From Stomoxys calcitrans (Eukaryota; Arthropoda; Insecta; Diptera; Muscidae), in assembly GCF_963082655.1 (NCBI RefSeq), contig NC_081553.1, forward strand, positions 47,489,527-47,553,526: a DNA stretch of 64,000 nucleotides, written 5' to 3'. Of this stretch, positions 44,889 to 55,630 are shown piece after piece. The notes under the pieces are model-generated. The model saw only the letters and a list, made by a program, of their open reading frames with translations. It searched no databases and was not told the origin of the DNA. Numbering within the stretch: the stretch's first letter is position 1; each line of letters opens with the position of its first letter. Position numbers and translations under genes: made by a program.

Positions 44889-47295
44889 TAGTTTATTTAT
44901 AATAATTCAAAAACAGAAATTTTGTATACTCTTTTAAGATGAGATGTCTAGGGCGGCCGCCCAATCCCCAAAGCCCGCCCAAGGGAAATTTAAACCAATA
45001 ATGACAATATTACAACATTTTTTGATATCTGAAGGGGGGGCGGACTCTCCCCCTTATCCTAATTTTCAGAAACGCCAGATCTCGGAGATGGGTGTTGCGA
45101 TTTAAGCGAAATTTTGTGTGCTCTCATATACTACCCTAAAAATAAAAATTTGGTATCCAAATTTCGAATGAGGTACCTAGGGGGGCTGCCCCACCCTAAA
45201 ACCCACCAAACATATATTTAGAACAATCACGACAATATGGGACTCAAATGAAAGGTATTTAGGATAAGAAAACGTATCTGATATCCAATTGTCGGACCAA
45301 GTGCTAGGGGGACCACCCCAACTCCCAAAACACCCCTAAATCGGACATATTTACCGACCATGGCAATATGGGACTCAAATGAAAGGTATTTGCGAGTAGA
45401 ATACGAATCTGATATCCAAATGTGGGACCACGTTTCTGGGGACCCACCCCTTTCCCAAAACACCCTCCCCCCCAAACAGGACTTATTTACTGACCATGGG
45501 AATATGGGTCTTAAACAAAATATATTTGAGTGTAGAATAAGAATCTGATATCAAAATATGGGACGAAGTGTTTGGGGGGGGGGCCTCTCACCAAAAACAT
45601 CCACCAAAGGGGACAAATTTACTACCGTAGCAATATGGGGCTCAAATGAAAGGTCTTTGGAAGTAATGAACGAATTTGATATCAATATTCGGGAAAAGTG
45701 TCTTTGGGGATACCCCACCCCCACAACAGCACCCAACCCCCAAAACACCCCTACATCGGACTTATTTACCAACCACGACAATATGGGACCCAAATGAAAG
45801 GTATTTGCGAGTAGAATACGAATCTGATATCCAAATGTGGGACCACGCTTCTGGGGACCCACCCCTTTCCCAAAACACCCCCCAAACAGGACTTATTTAC
45901 TGACCATGGAAATATGGGGCTTAAATAAAAGGTATTTGAATGTAGAGTACGAATCTGATATCAAAATATGGGACCAAGTATTTGGGGCGCCGCCTCTCAC
46001 CAAAACCATTCCCCAAATGGGACAAATTTACAACCATAGCAATATGGGGCTCAAATGAAAGGTCTTTAGGAGTAAAGCACGAATCTGATATCAATATACG
46101 GGAAAAGTGTCTATGGGGCCACGCCACCCCTACAACACCACCTATACAGGACGTATTTGCTGAAAATTGCAATATGGGACTCAATTAAGAGGTATTTTAG
46201 AGTAGAACACGAATCTGATAGATATTTTCAAAGCAATATGAGGCTCAAATAAAAGGGGTTTTTAAAGTGGAACACGAATCCGATATATATTTTCAAGGCC
46301 AACTCACTGAGTGGCCGCCCATCCCTCAAAACACCCCCCAAGACGGTCATGTTTGCCGACTATGGAAATATGGGGCTCAAATTTAAGGTATTTGGGAGTA
46401 AACCACGTATCTGATATCAATATTAGGGGCCAACTGTCTAGAGGACGTCCCACCACCATAACAACCTCCAAATAGGACGTATTTGCTTACCAAGACAATT
46501 TTGGTCTTAAAGAGAGTGGAACTAAAGATTTATAGTTTTTAGGGCCAATATCCCAAACAAGACATATTTGCTGACTTTTGAAATAAGGAGTTTAAGTGAG
46601 ATTAGAAAATGAATTTGATATTCAATTTTGAGGCCAATGGCAATATGGGGTTCAAATATATGTATATACCATATATGAGAAAAGAGCACGTTGCTGATAT
46701 ATTTTCCGGGCTTAGTGTTTGGGGTACCTCCCCAAACCCCAAAACACCCCTAAATCGGGCATATTTACCGACCATGTCAATGTGGAGCATTAATGAAAGG
46801 TATTGGGGAGTAGAGCAAGAATTGATACGCATTTTCGGGACCAATTTTCTGGGGGTCTACCCCTTTCCCAAAATGGGGGCAATTTTTTAGTAGCCATGGG
46901 CAGCATTTTTTTAGTAACCATGGCAATATACGGGTTAAATAAAGGTATTTGTGAATAGAATACGAATTTGATATCAATGATGAGGCATCACCCCTTTCTC
47001 AAAACACCCTCAAAGGGAAAAAAATTTTTCGACCATGCCAATATGTGGCTCAAATGAAAGGCATTTGAGATTAGAAAACGAATTTGATAACCTATTTTGG
47101 GGCCATGTGTTTGGGGGACGCCTCATCCTGTAAACTCCATTCAAAATCAATGGCAATATGGGGTTTAACTAAATGGCATTTGAGAGAAGAGCACGATGTT
47201 GATATTTTTTCAGTGCCAAGTGCCTGGGGAACCACCTCACCCCTGAAAACACCCCTAAAACGGATATCATGAGAATATCGAGCTGAAATAAAGTA

Positions 47296-47902
47296 AAGGG
47301 TGATTTTTTTGAGGTAAGGATTTTCATGCATTAGTATTTGACAGATCACGTGGGATTTCAGACATGGTGTCAAAGAGAAAGATGCTCAGTATGCTTTGAC
47401 ATTTCATCATGAATAGACTTACTAACGAGCAACGCTTGCAAATCATTGAATTTTATTACCAAAATCAGTGTTCGGTTCGAAATGTGTTCATTCACCGTAA
47501 CGTTGCGTCCAACAGCATCTTTGAAAAAATACGGTCCAATGATTCCACCAGCGTACAAACCACACCAAACAGTGCATTTTTCGGGATGCATGGGCAGTTC
47601 TTGAACGGCTTCTGGTTGCTCTTCACTCCAAATGCGGCAATTTTGCTTATTTACGTAGCCATTCAACCAGAAATGAGCCTCATCGCTGAACAAAATTTGT
47701 CAAAATTTGAACACATTTCGAACCGAACACTGATTTTGGTAATAAAATTCAATGATTTGCAAGCGTTGCTCGTTAGTAAGTCTATTCATGATGAAATGTC
47801 AAAGCATACTGAGCATTTTTCTCTTTGACACCATGTCTGAAATCCCACGTGATCTGTCAAATACTAATGCATGAAAATCCTAACCTCAAAAAAATCACCC
47901 TT
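47296..47902. mobile_element. Palindromic Tc1/mariner-type element
   Basis: Both ends are the same transposon 5' end, in inverted orientation: AAGGGTGATTTTTTTGAGG at the left and its complement at the right, TA at 47294-47295 and 47903-47904. Each arm is about 205 bp and runs from the terminal repeat into the start of a transposase frame (MNRLTNEQRLQIIEFYYQN). Between the arms lies a reversed internal piece of the transposase. The flanks AAATAAAG and TTTTAAGAATGGAG match a continuous stretch at about 4070-4090 of the related Helitron-like copy, so the insertion is exact. Confidence 0.88.
47500..47693 (-). pseudogene. Transposase fragment inside the palindrome
   Basis: The minus-strand frame gives MFSDEAHFWLNGYVNKQNCR, which includes a catalytic aspartate context (FSDEA), and VWCGLYAGGIIGPYFFKDA. 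These are typical of a DDE transposase of mariner type. The rest of the gene, including the first and last catalytic residues, is absent. Confidence 0.85.
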
Positions 47903-48136
47903 TATTTTAAGAATGGAGTACATCTTACATCCAAACTTAAATTCGTAGACCAATAAAAATCATATGGGATTCAGATAAAGGCACTTTTATCGCTAAACTG
48001 TTAGTCAAGCGATATACTATTTTCATAGCATGGTATTTCACTAAAAGCTCTTTAATTGTCTAAAATAAATATTCCAAGGAAAATTTTGTTCCATATAGAG
48101 TAAAAGAAGACGCAGCGGAGCTGGCCCGGGTCAGCT

Positions 48137-48324
48137 TGTAGCAATATAATACTCAAATGAAAGCAATTTGGGAGTAGAAAACCAATCCACATTGGGGCGA
48201 AATATCTGAAGGGCCGTACCAGCACCCCCAAACAGGACTTTTTTCCTAAACGTGTCAGTATAGGGCTCGGACAAGATGAGAGAGGGAAAGAAGGCACAGT
48301 GTAGCGGGTCCTGTACAGCTACTA
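48137..48324 (+). mobile_element. Helitron-like terminal fragment
   Basis: One unit (CTCAAATGAAAGCAATTTGG) and the end GGAAAGAAGGCACAGTGTAG and CTGTACAGCTA follow directly after the previous 3' end. Confidence 0.5.
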
Positions 48325-49740
48325 ACAGATAATTCACAATTCAAATCTTATGGCCACACTAAATACACACAATAGTAAAGTCAACACCAAAACATACTTG
48401 AATATTTCACAAGGATTAGAAAAACCCCCAAATGGAAGACAAACAATTCACCAACAACAAACAGAAAATCAAACCAAATCAATACAACAAAATTGATGTT
48501 TTTGGCAATCAATGCCATGGAAAAAATAGCAAATAAATCAAAACCACTTCAAGTGACATTTTAAAGCGTTTACACAGAACTTTGCCTCCGTCGAAAAAAA
48601 GGATTAAAATCAATTTATTTGAATAATCGTTTGTTAACAGCCAACAACAATCCAAATGAAATGGGTAAATTGAAAAACAAGACATCATGGCAAAAGGGGT
48701 TGATGTTATCATGCTCGTCGTCCTCATTCTAACCAAGTCAAATCAAAATATTTTGTAAAGAAATTTCCAAAATTTGATTGTGTGCCAGAGAGTAAATGGA
48801 TCATTAGATACATCTGAGGTAGTAAACCCTTTCTCATATTCAAAAAGCCAGCTAGCGTTTCTGTGGGTCTCACATAATGACAAATTTCAATGTGTTTGAC
48901 TTAAATAATATGCACATGCAAACAAACAAACAACTCATCGTCTGCAGCATTACTCACTTAGACATATGCTCATATCTGTGTGATCCTGTTCCTCGAAGAC
49001 CGAATAAACATTTTGCCCAACCTCCCCTATTTCGTTGGCTAACCTTTTGCATCTGTGCGCATTCGTAGCCACATTTGTAAAAATCTCTAACCTTTTGTCT
49101 TTCCACTCAGTCTCACTGTCTATCTGTGTGTCTGCCCCTCTAATTTATTGTCAATTTTGAAAAATTTAAATTTCTTTTTTGGCACTTCATTCAATTATAG
49201 AAATAATTATCGTTTTGTAAATGATCTACCAGAAACTACCATTCGTTATAACACCCCTTGGTACTCCCTTCATTTTTGGCTATAGAAATACAATGGCAAT
49301 GCAAAATTGTATTGAAAAGGCTTTTATGGTTCATATATCCTGCGGCACTTACTTACATGTGTAGTATGGTAAATTTATAATTTATGACACGCATTCAAAT
49401 TAGTTCTAAAAAGGTTTTGAAATCGTAACCATTAGCAGTAAAGATTGCTCTACATTAAGGTTAACTTTGAAGTTGAAGTCAGCTAAAATAGAATCATTGT
49501 GCAAACTCTATTTTGCATACTAAAACTTCAGGTCGTGGGTTTGATTTTGACTGTTGAGTCTTAACGGGGTGCAGTAGGGTCACAAATCAAAACTGTCGAT
49601 GATATCAGCTCTGAATTTCTCTTGAAATGATGCGTAATCATTTTGTACAAAGTCATACTCTGAAAATGTCGATATTGCCCGACTTCAGACCTTCTATACA
49701 TGATTTAATTCAGTGCAAGATTAATGCTATTCAGTGCAAA
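48325..49740. other. Unassigned AT-rich sequence
   Basis: The longest stretch in the window without mobile elements. No gene, splice pattern or repeat could be recognised; it could be intronic or intergenic. Confidence 0.5.
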
Positions 49741-49798
49741 TTCAGTGCTAGACTGGGTGCTGGGCCAATAACCCGCCTACGGAAAACTATGAGAACTA

Positions 49799-50018
49799 TT
49801 GGGTTGCCCAAGAGTAATTGCGGATTTTTTAAAAGAAAGTAAATGCATTTTTAATAAAACTTAGAATGAACTTTAATCAAATATACTTTTTTTACACTTT
49901 TTTTCTAAAGCAAGCTAAAAGTAACAGCTGATAACTGACAGAAGAAATAATGCAATTACAGAGTCACAAGCTGTGAAAAAATTATGAAAAATCCGCAATT
50001 ACTTTTTGGGCAACCCAA
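49799..50018 (-). mobile_element. mariner MITE, copy 6 (220 bp)
   Basis: TA flanks it within the RTE leader; copy 1 of the LINE shows the empty site (GAGAACTGCTATGAG). An internal deletion removes the sequence between AAAAAATT and ATGAAAAATCC. Confidence 0.88.
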
Positions 50019-50258
50019 TACTATGAGAAACAAAGGAATAGTAACAAGTAAAAAGGCGTTAAGTTCAGCCGGGCCGAACACTGGATACCCACCACCTCGG
50101 CTATATAAGTAAACCACATTTCGTTAAAATCCGGTGAAATATGCATACCTTATGCCCCAAAGCACCTATATCGAAATATGTTCCGATTTGGACCAAATAC
50201 CAAGTACAAGTCATTGTTCAATTGTGTATAACAAAAATATTGGTCTTTTTGGCAGCTA

Positions 50259-50496
50259 TTGGCTTGCCCAAAAATTAATTGCGGATTTTTCATATAGTCG
50301 GCGTTGACAAATTTTTTCAACGGCTTGTGACTCTGTAATTGCATTCTTTCTTCTGTCAGTTATCAACTGTTACTTTTAGCTTGCTTTAGAAAAAAAGTGT
50401 AAAAAAAGTATATTTGATTAAAGTTCATTCTAAGTTTCGTTAAAAATGCATTTACTTTCTTTTAAAAAATCCGCAATTACTTTTTGGGCAACCCAA
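50259..50496 (+). mobile_element. mariner MITE, copy 7
   Basis: TTGGCTTGCCC and GGGCAACCCAA are flanked by TA. It sits between the leader and the first repeat unit of the HINE-like element. Confidence 0.9.
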
Positions 50497-50629
50497 TATA
50501 TCTAAATATAAACCGATCTAAACCATATATGAAACTGATGTCGAAAAGCCCAACATAAGTCATTGTGTGAAATTTCTGTGAAATCGGCGCCCCCAATGCG
50601 CCTTTTATGGGGCCAAGACTTAAAATCGA

Positions 50630-51900
50630 GATACCGGTCTATATGACAGCTATATCGAAATCTGAACCGATTTGGGCCAAGTTGCAGAAAAATGTCGTAG
50701 AGCCTAACACAACTCACTGTCGCATATTCCGTCGAAATCGGACAATAATTGCGTCTTTTATGGCCCCAAAACCTTAAATCGAGAGATCGGTATATATGGC
50801 AGCTATGTCCAGATCTGCACCAATCTGAGCCAAATTGAAGAAGAAAGTCAAAGGGTCTAATACAATTCACTGTACCAAATTTCGGCGACATCCGACAAAA
50901 AATGCGCCTTTTATGGGCCCAAAACCTTAAATCGAGAGATCGGTCTATATGGCAGTTATATCCAGATCTGCACCGATCTGAGCCAAATTGAAGAAGAAAG
51001 TCGAAGGGTCTAATACAACTCACTGTAACAAATTTCGGCGACATCCGACAAAAAAGGCGCCTTTTATGGGCGCAAGACCTTAAATCGAGAGATCGGTCTA
51101 TATGGCAGCTATATCCAAATCTGGACCGATCTGAGCCAAATTGAAGAAAGATGTCAAGTGGCCTAACCCAACTTACTGTCCCAAATTTTGGCAAAATCGG
51201 ATAATAAATGGGGCTTTTATGGGCTTAAGACCCTAAATCGGCGGATAGGTCTATAAGGCAGCTATATCCAAATCTGGACCAATCTGAGTCAAATTGAAGC
51301 AGAACGTTGAAGGGCCAAACACAACTCACTGTCCCAAATTTTGGCAAAATCGAACAATAAATGTGGCTTTTATGGGCTTAAGACCTTAAATCAAGAGATC
51401 GGTCTATATGGCAGCTATATCCAAATCTGGACCGATCTCAGTGAAATTGAAGAAGGACGTCGGAGGATCAAACGCAACTCACTGTCCCAAATTTTGGCAC
51501 AATCGGACAATAAATGCGCCTTTTATGGGCGCAAGAGCTTAAATCGAGAGATCGGTCTATATGGTAGGTATATACAAATTTGGACCGATCTGAGCCAAAT
51601 TGAAGACAGATGTCAAGTGCCCTAATACAACTTACTGTCCCAAAATTCAGCAAAATCGGACAATAAATGTGGCTTTTATGGGCTTAAGACCCTAATTCGG
51701 CGGATCGATCTATAAGGCAGCTATATCCAAATCTGGGCCGATCTGAGTCAAATTGAAGTAAAATATCGATGCGCCTAACACAACTCACTGTCCCAAATTT
51801 CAGCAAAATCGGACAATAAATGCGGTTTTTGTAGGCCCAAGACCCTACATCGGCGGATCGGTCTATATGAAGATATAGTCCGATATAGCCCATCTTCGAA
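50630..51900 (+). repeat. Nine-unit tandem array, period 153 bp
   Basis: The start of the GATCGG word (or the aligned GATAGG and GATCGA variants) lies at 50785, 50938, 51091, 51244, 51397, 51550, 51703 and 51856: seven intervals, all 153. The first unit, at 50630, is 155 before. In units at 51091, 51397 and 51550, GATCGGTC is followed 25 bp later by its complement GACCGATC. The 230-residue minus-strand frame at 50502-51194 is this array read in one frame, since 153 is 51 codons. Confidence 0.93.
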
Positions 51901-52051
51901 CTTAACCTGCTTATGGACAAAAAAAGAATCTGTGCAAAGTTTCAGCTCAATATCTCCATTTTTAAAGACTATAGCGTGATTTCAACAGACAGACGGAAAG
52001 ACGGACGGAACTGGCCAGATCGTCTTAGATTTTTACGCTGATCAAGAATAT

Positions 52052-52481
52052 ATTACCGCCTTACAGGAAGTGCGATGGACTGGGAATGGCTTCACAACAA
52101 CACCAAACGGTGACGAACTTTACTATAGCTGCCATAACACGAGGCATGAATTTGGCTGTGGATTTGTGGTTAGTCGGAGACTCAAACACCTTGTCTCCAG
52201 CTTTACTCCGGTGAATGAGAGGCTAGCCACAATCCGCATAAAAGCCAAATTCTTCAACATCAGCCTTATCTGTGCCCATGCCCCGACGGAAGACAAAGAC
52301 GAGCTGGCTAAGGATATTTTCTATGAGCGCCTAGAGAGAGAATATGACCGCGCATGATATTAAAATCGTTCTGGGTGATTTTAATGCGATGGGAGACATT
52401 TTTCGGAAAGTTTAGCCATCACGAGATAACGTCTAGTAATGGGTTGAGGCTGATTGATTTCGACGCGGCAAAAAGCATGGT
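52052..52481 (+). pseudogene. RTE-type endonuclease, copy 2
   Basis: A 95-residue frame matches the middle of the copy 1 endonuclease (CGFVVSRRLKHLVSSFTPV, FFNISLICAHAPTEDKDE). Just downstream in another frame VLGDFNA keeps the normal glycine. The N-terminal part is missing at the junction with the HINE-like element and a MITE interrupts downstream. Confidence 0.85.
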
Positions 52482-52482
52482 A

Positions 52483-52696
52483 TTGGGTTGCCCAAAAAGT
52501 AATTGCGGATTTTTCATATAGTCGGCGTTGAAAAATTTTTTCAACGGTTTGTGACTTAGTAATTGCATTCTTTCTTCTGTCAGTTACCAGAAAAAAAGTG
52601 TAAAAAAAGTATATTTGATTAAAGTTCATTCTAAGTTTTATAAAAATGCATTTACTTTCTTTTAAAAAATCCGCAATTACTTTTTGGGCAACCCAA
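52483..52696 (+). mobile_element. mariner MITE, copy 8 (214 bp)
   Basis: TTGGGTTGCCC and GGGCAACCCAA are flanked by TA; RTE copy 1 shows the empty site (GCATGGTAATAAAC). About 24 bp are deleted inside after GTCAGTTACCAG. Confidence 0.9.
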
Positions 52697-54985
52697 TAGT
52701 TAGTAGCACCAGATTTCAACTTAAAAATATTCACAAAGCCACATGTCTGTCACCCAATTAAAACACGAGGAACCAAATTGATCACGTTGTGATAGATGGA
52801 AGGCATTCATCCAGCGTGGAGCGAATATAGATTCGGATCATTACCTTGTGTCGGCAAAGGTTCGCACCCGTTTGAGCATGACGAGGAAAGTTCGATCTGA
52901 CATTGCACTGAAGCTGGACATTGAAACACAACAGATGGCAGCGGCATACTCCACTCGACTGACTCAACTGCTTGATGAAAGCACTCCTTGATCCGATGAT
53001 ATGATGGCGCAGTGGCAAACCCTTGACCACTCCATGGAAAATGCCACGAAATCCGTACTTGGATACCGGAAGTCTCCTCCAAGAAACCCATGGTACGACC
53101 AAGAGTGTCGAGATGCTACTGAAGCCTAGAATGCGACATATAGAGCAACCCTGCAATCAGTAGCAATGCGCCAAGGAGAGGAGAAACGTCTATTCCGCAG
53201 AAAGAAAAAGGAAGTGTAAAGACGTGAGTGTGAGCGAATTGAGATGTACATGAATCAGAATGAAGTCCGGAAACTCTACCAAAGAATCAAACATCAAACC
53301 GATGGCTTTAGTGCAGGCACATCCTCCTGCAGAGACAAAGAAGAAAATCTGGTAACACAGATACTATGCTGAGGATATGGAAAGAACGTTTTACCCAACT
53401 GCTAGTGTCCGCCGTTGGCGGCGAAGAGGATACCGCAGAACCCATCCCTGATGATGGTATAGAATGTTTACCTCCTAATCAGAATGAGGTCCAAGTAGCA
53501 ATGACCCGACTAAAGAACAACAAGGCAGCAGGAGCCAATAGGTTACCCACTGAACTATTTAAGACCGGAGGCGACACGTTGATAAGGCGTATGCATCAGC
53601 TTATCTGCGCAATCTGGCTAGAAGAACGCATAGCCGATGATTGGAACCTCAGCATACTATGGACCGTGCACAAGAAAGGAGACAAGACGGAATGTGCCAA
53701 CTACAGAGGAATAAGTCTCCTTCGCATCGCATACAAGATACTCTCGAGCGTACTGTGTGAAAGATTAAAACCTAAAGTCAATGAGATAATTGGGCCCCAT
53801 CAATGCGCGCTTAGAACTGGTTAATCCACCCTAGACCAGATATTCACACTGCGCCAAATCCTGGAAAAGACCCGAGAAAAACAAATTATACTCCTCTCCT
53901 CCTTTACGTTCAAAGGTATTTCAAGCCATGTCTGAGTTTGGTATCACTCCAAAATTAATTAGACTATGCAGGATGACACTAGCTGATACGCGTTCCTCAG
54001 TAAGAATAGGAAAGAATCTCTCCGAACCATTTAATACCAAACGAGGTTTCAGACAAGAAGACAGCCTATCGTGTGATCTCTTCAACATCCTGCTGGAGAA
54101 CATTATACGATATGCAGATGTGAATAGATATGGCACACTAATCACAAGAGAGCACATGCTACTCGCCTATGCCGAAGACATCGATATCATAGGTTGGTCA
54201 CCGGAAGTAGTAACTGCAGCCTTTGAAAGAATCGAAAGAGAGTCAGTGAAAATGGGTCTGGCTGCAAATGGAGATAAGACGAAATGGATGGTTTCAACTC
54301 CCAAAACGCTTTGTACAACCGAGCAGATAAAGAAAATGGGGAAAGTTGGGAACTACAACTTTGAGATAGTCATTAACTTTATCTACCTCGGCACCGCCGT
54401 AACCGAAACGAATGACACCAGTTTTGAGATTAAGCGAAGAATAATACTGGCAAACAGATGCTACTTTGGACTAAGTAAGCAGTTTAGAAACAAGGCCACC
54501 TCTCGACAGACGAAGATTACACTATACAGGACAATCATACTACCCTTGTTGTTATATGGTTCTGAAGCATGGGTACTTGTGAAAGCATACGAGACAGTAC
54601 TAGGAGTGTTTGAGAGAAAGTTTCTTTGTAAAATATATGGATCAGTGGGCGTTAATGGAGAATATGGGCGTCGTATGAAACACGAGCTGTATGACGACGA
54701 GAGCATAGTTACACCCATCAAAATATAACGGCTGCGTTAGGCTAGGTCATGTTGTCAGAATGGATGAAGAAGCTCCATCAAAGAAGCCTTTTGAAGGCAA
54801 ACACGGTACTACACGCAAACCAGGACAACCAAAACCCCGATGGAAACATCAAGTGGTGGGAGACACCTCAAAATTTAGTGTCAGAGATTTTAGAATGAGC
54901 GCAGAAGATCGAGGCGCTTGAAACGCTATTCTACGTTCGGCTAGTGGAACAAATGTTCTGTCATAGCCAATTAAAGTAAAGAAAA
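52697..54985 (+). pseudogene. RTE-type linker, RT and C-terminus, copy 2
   Basis: The linker is broken by stops (52800-53330). RT pieces at 53366-53824 include VAMTRLKNNKAAGANRL and CANYRGISLLRIAYKILSSV; those at 53928-54728 include GFRQEDSLSCDLFNILLEN, LLAYAEDIDIIGWS and ATSRQTKITLYRTIILPLLL. The catalytic YADD reads YAED and GFRQGDS reads GFRQED, so even the open pieces carry damaging changes. The C-terminal GLGHVVRM-type region follows near 54740. The segment triplicated in copy 1 is single here. Confidence 0.88.
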
Positions 54986-55630
54986 GATTAATGCAATTTT
55001 CTCTACTCATCTTCCACGAAACATATTTACAAAATTCCCTTTAAATATGTAAATAAACTTGTTCTCGCCCTCTTTTCTTTTTCTCTAATTTGCCTTTCGG
55101 CCAAACATGATAAATTATTTAATTAGCCTACGTATGTAATAAACTTCATTGTTCTCATTTTGAACATACATTTTACAACCTACCATTATCCATTCTTCAA
55201 CCAAAACGTCCTTTATGCATAGCACAGCAAATGATATCCTTCACAATGTCCAATGTTAGGAGTGCAAAGGAAAATATGAACAGAAGTAACACCCAGATTT
55301 GCCACTTCAAATATCAACCAACAATAGTGGTGATTTTTGAGAGGGTTTATTGGCTGTCTTCCCTGCTTGGATGTCCTGCTGTTAACCTCTCCACACACTT
55401 TTGAATTGCAGTGATATCCTTTATGGGTAAAAGCATTTGGCCTTGTCTTGTATTATCACTAATGGATGGGTTTTAACGCTGCAGGGGTTCTTGTCTTCAT
55501 GCAGTTTTTTGTGGGGAATCCCTTTTTGACGATGTTGTAGGACAATTATGAATTGCTTGGTTTGCTTTCTTGTTGATATTGATATTGAGGGCAAGTCTGC
55601 CGGCATTAGAAAATATGGTTGTGATTTCTT
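54986..55630. other. AT-rich sequence without recognised gene
   Basis: Nothing with family resemblance was seen. Confidence 0.5.

Larger units (their letters stand above)
43950..48136 (+). mobile_element. Long Helitron-like repeat block
   Basis: It is made of many units with CAATATGGG and CTCAAATGAAAGGTATTTG. Between 45233 and 46170 the successive word positions are 131, 136, 131, 148, 131, 130 and 130 bp apart. CTCTCCCCCTTATCCT at about 45045 belongs to the opening block. The 3' end is AAAAGAAGACGCAGCGG and GGGTCAGCTTG at 48136, with CTAG changed to CTTG. A mariner MITE and a palindromic transposon lie inside. Confidence 0.65.
50044..52050 (+). mobile_element. HINE-like element with a 153-bp array
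   Basis: It begins CAAGTAAAAAGGCGTTAAGT and CTGGATACCCACCACC, resembling 42547-43936. After a MITE insertion it holds nine units, then TTTCAACAGACAGACGGAAA, GGCCAGATCGTCTTAGA and GATCAAGAATATA, where it breaks before the terminal GGTGGAGGGTATA. Confidence 0.8.
49741..54985 (+). mobile_element. RTE-type LINE, copy 2, with nested insertions
   Basis: The 5' leader of the element (CTGGGCCAATAACCCGCC to AAAGGAATAGTAA) lies at 49741-50043 and holds a MITE. A HINE-like element follows at 50044-52050. The coding part resumes at about 52052 with the sequence ACCGCCTTACAGGAAGTGCG, and runs to GTCATAGCCAATTAAAGTAA at 54985. Compared with copy 1, about 150 bp are missing at the second junction. Reading the pieces as one copy is inference from collinearity. 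Confidence 0.75.

Noticed and set aside
45227..46190. Open frames of 60-103 residues on both strands over the Helitron-like units
   Set aside because: They repeat with the unit and exist on both strands; composition, not coding, explains them.
50502..51194. A 230-residue minus-strand open frame with four repeated 51-residue units
   Set aside because: It is the 153-bp array read through; since the period is divisible by three the frame stays open by construction. The same arrays elsewhere have stops, and no domain is recognised.
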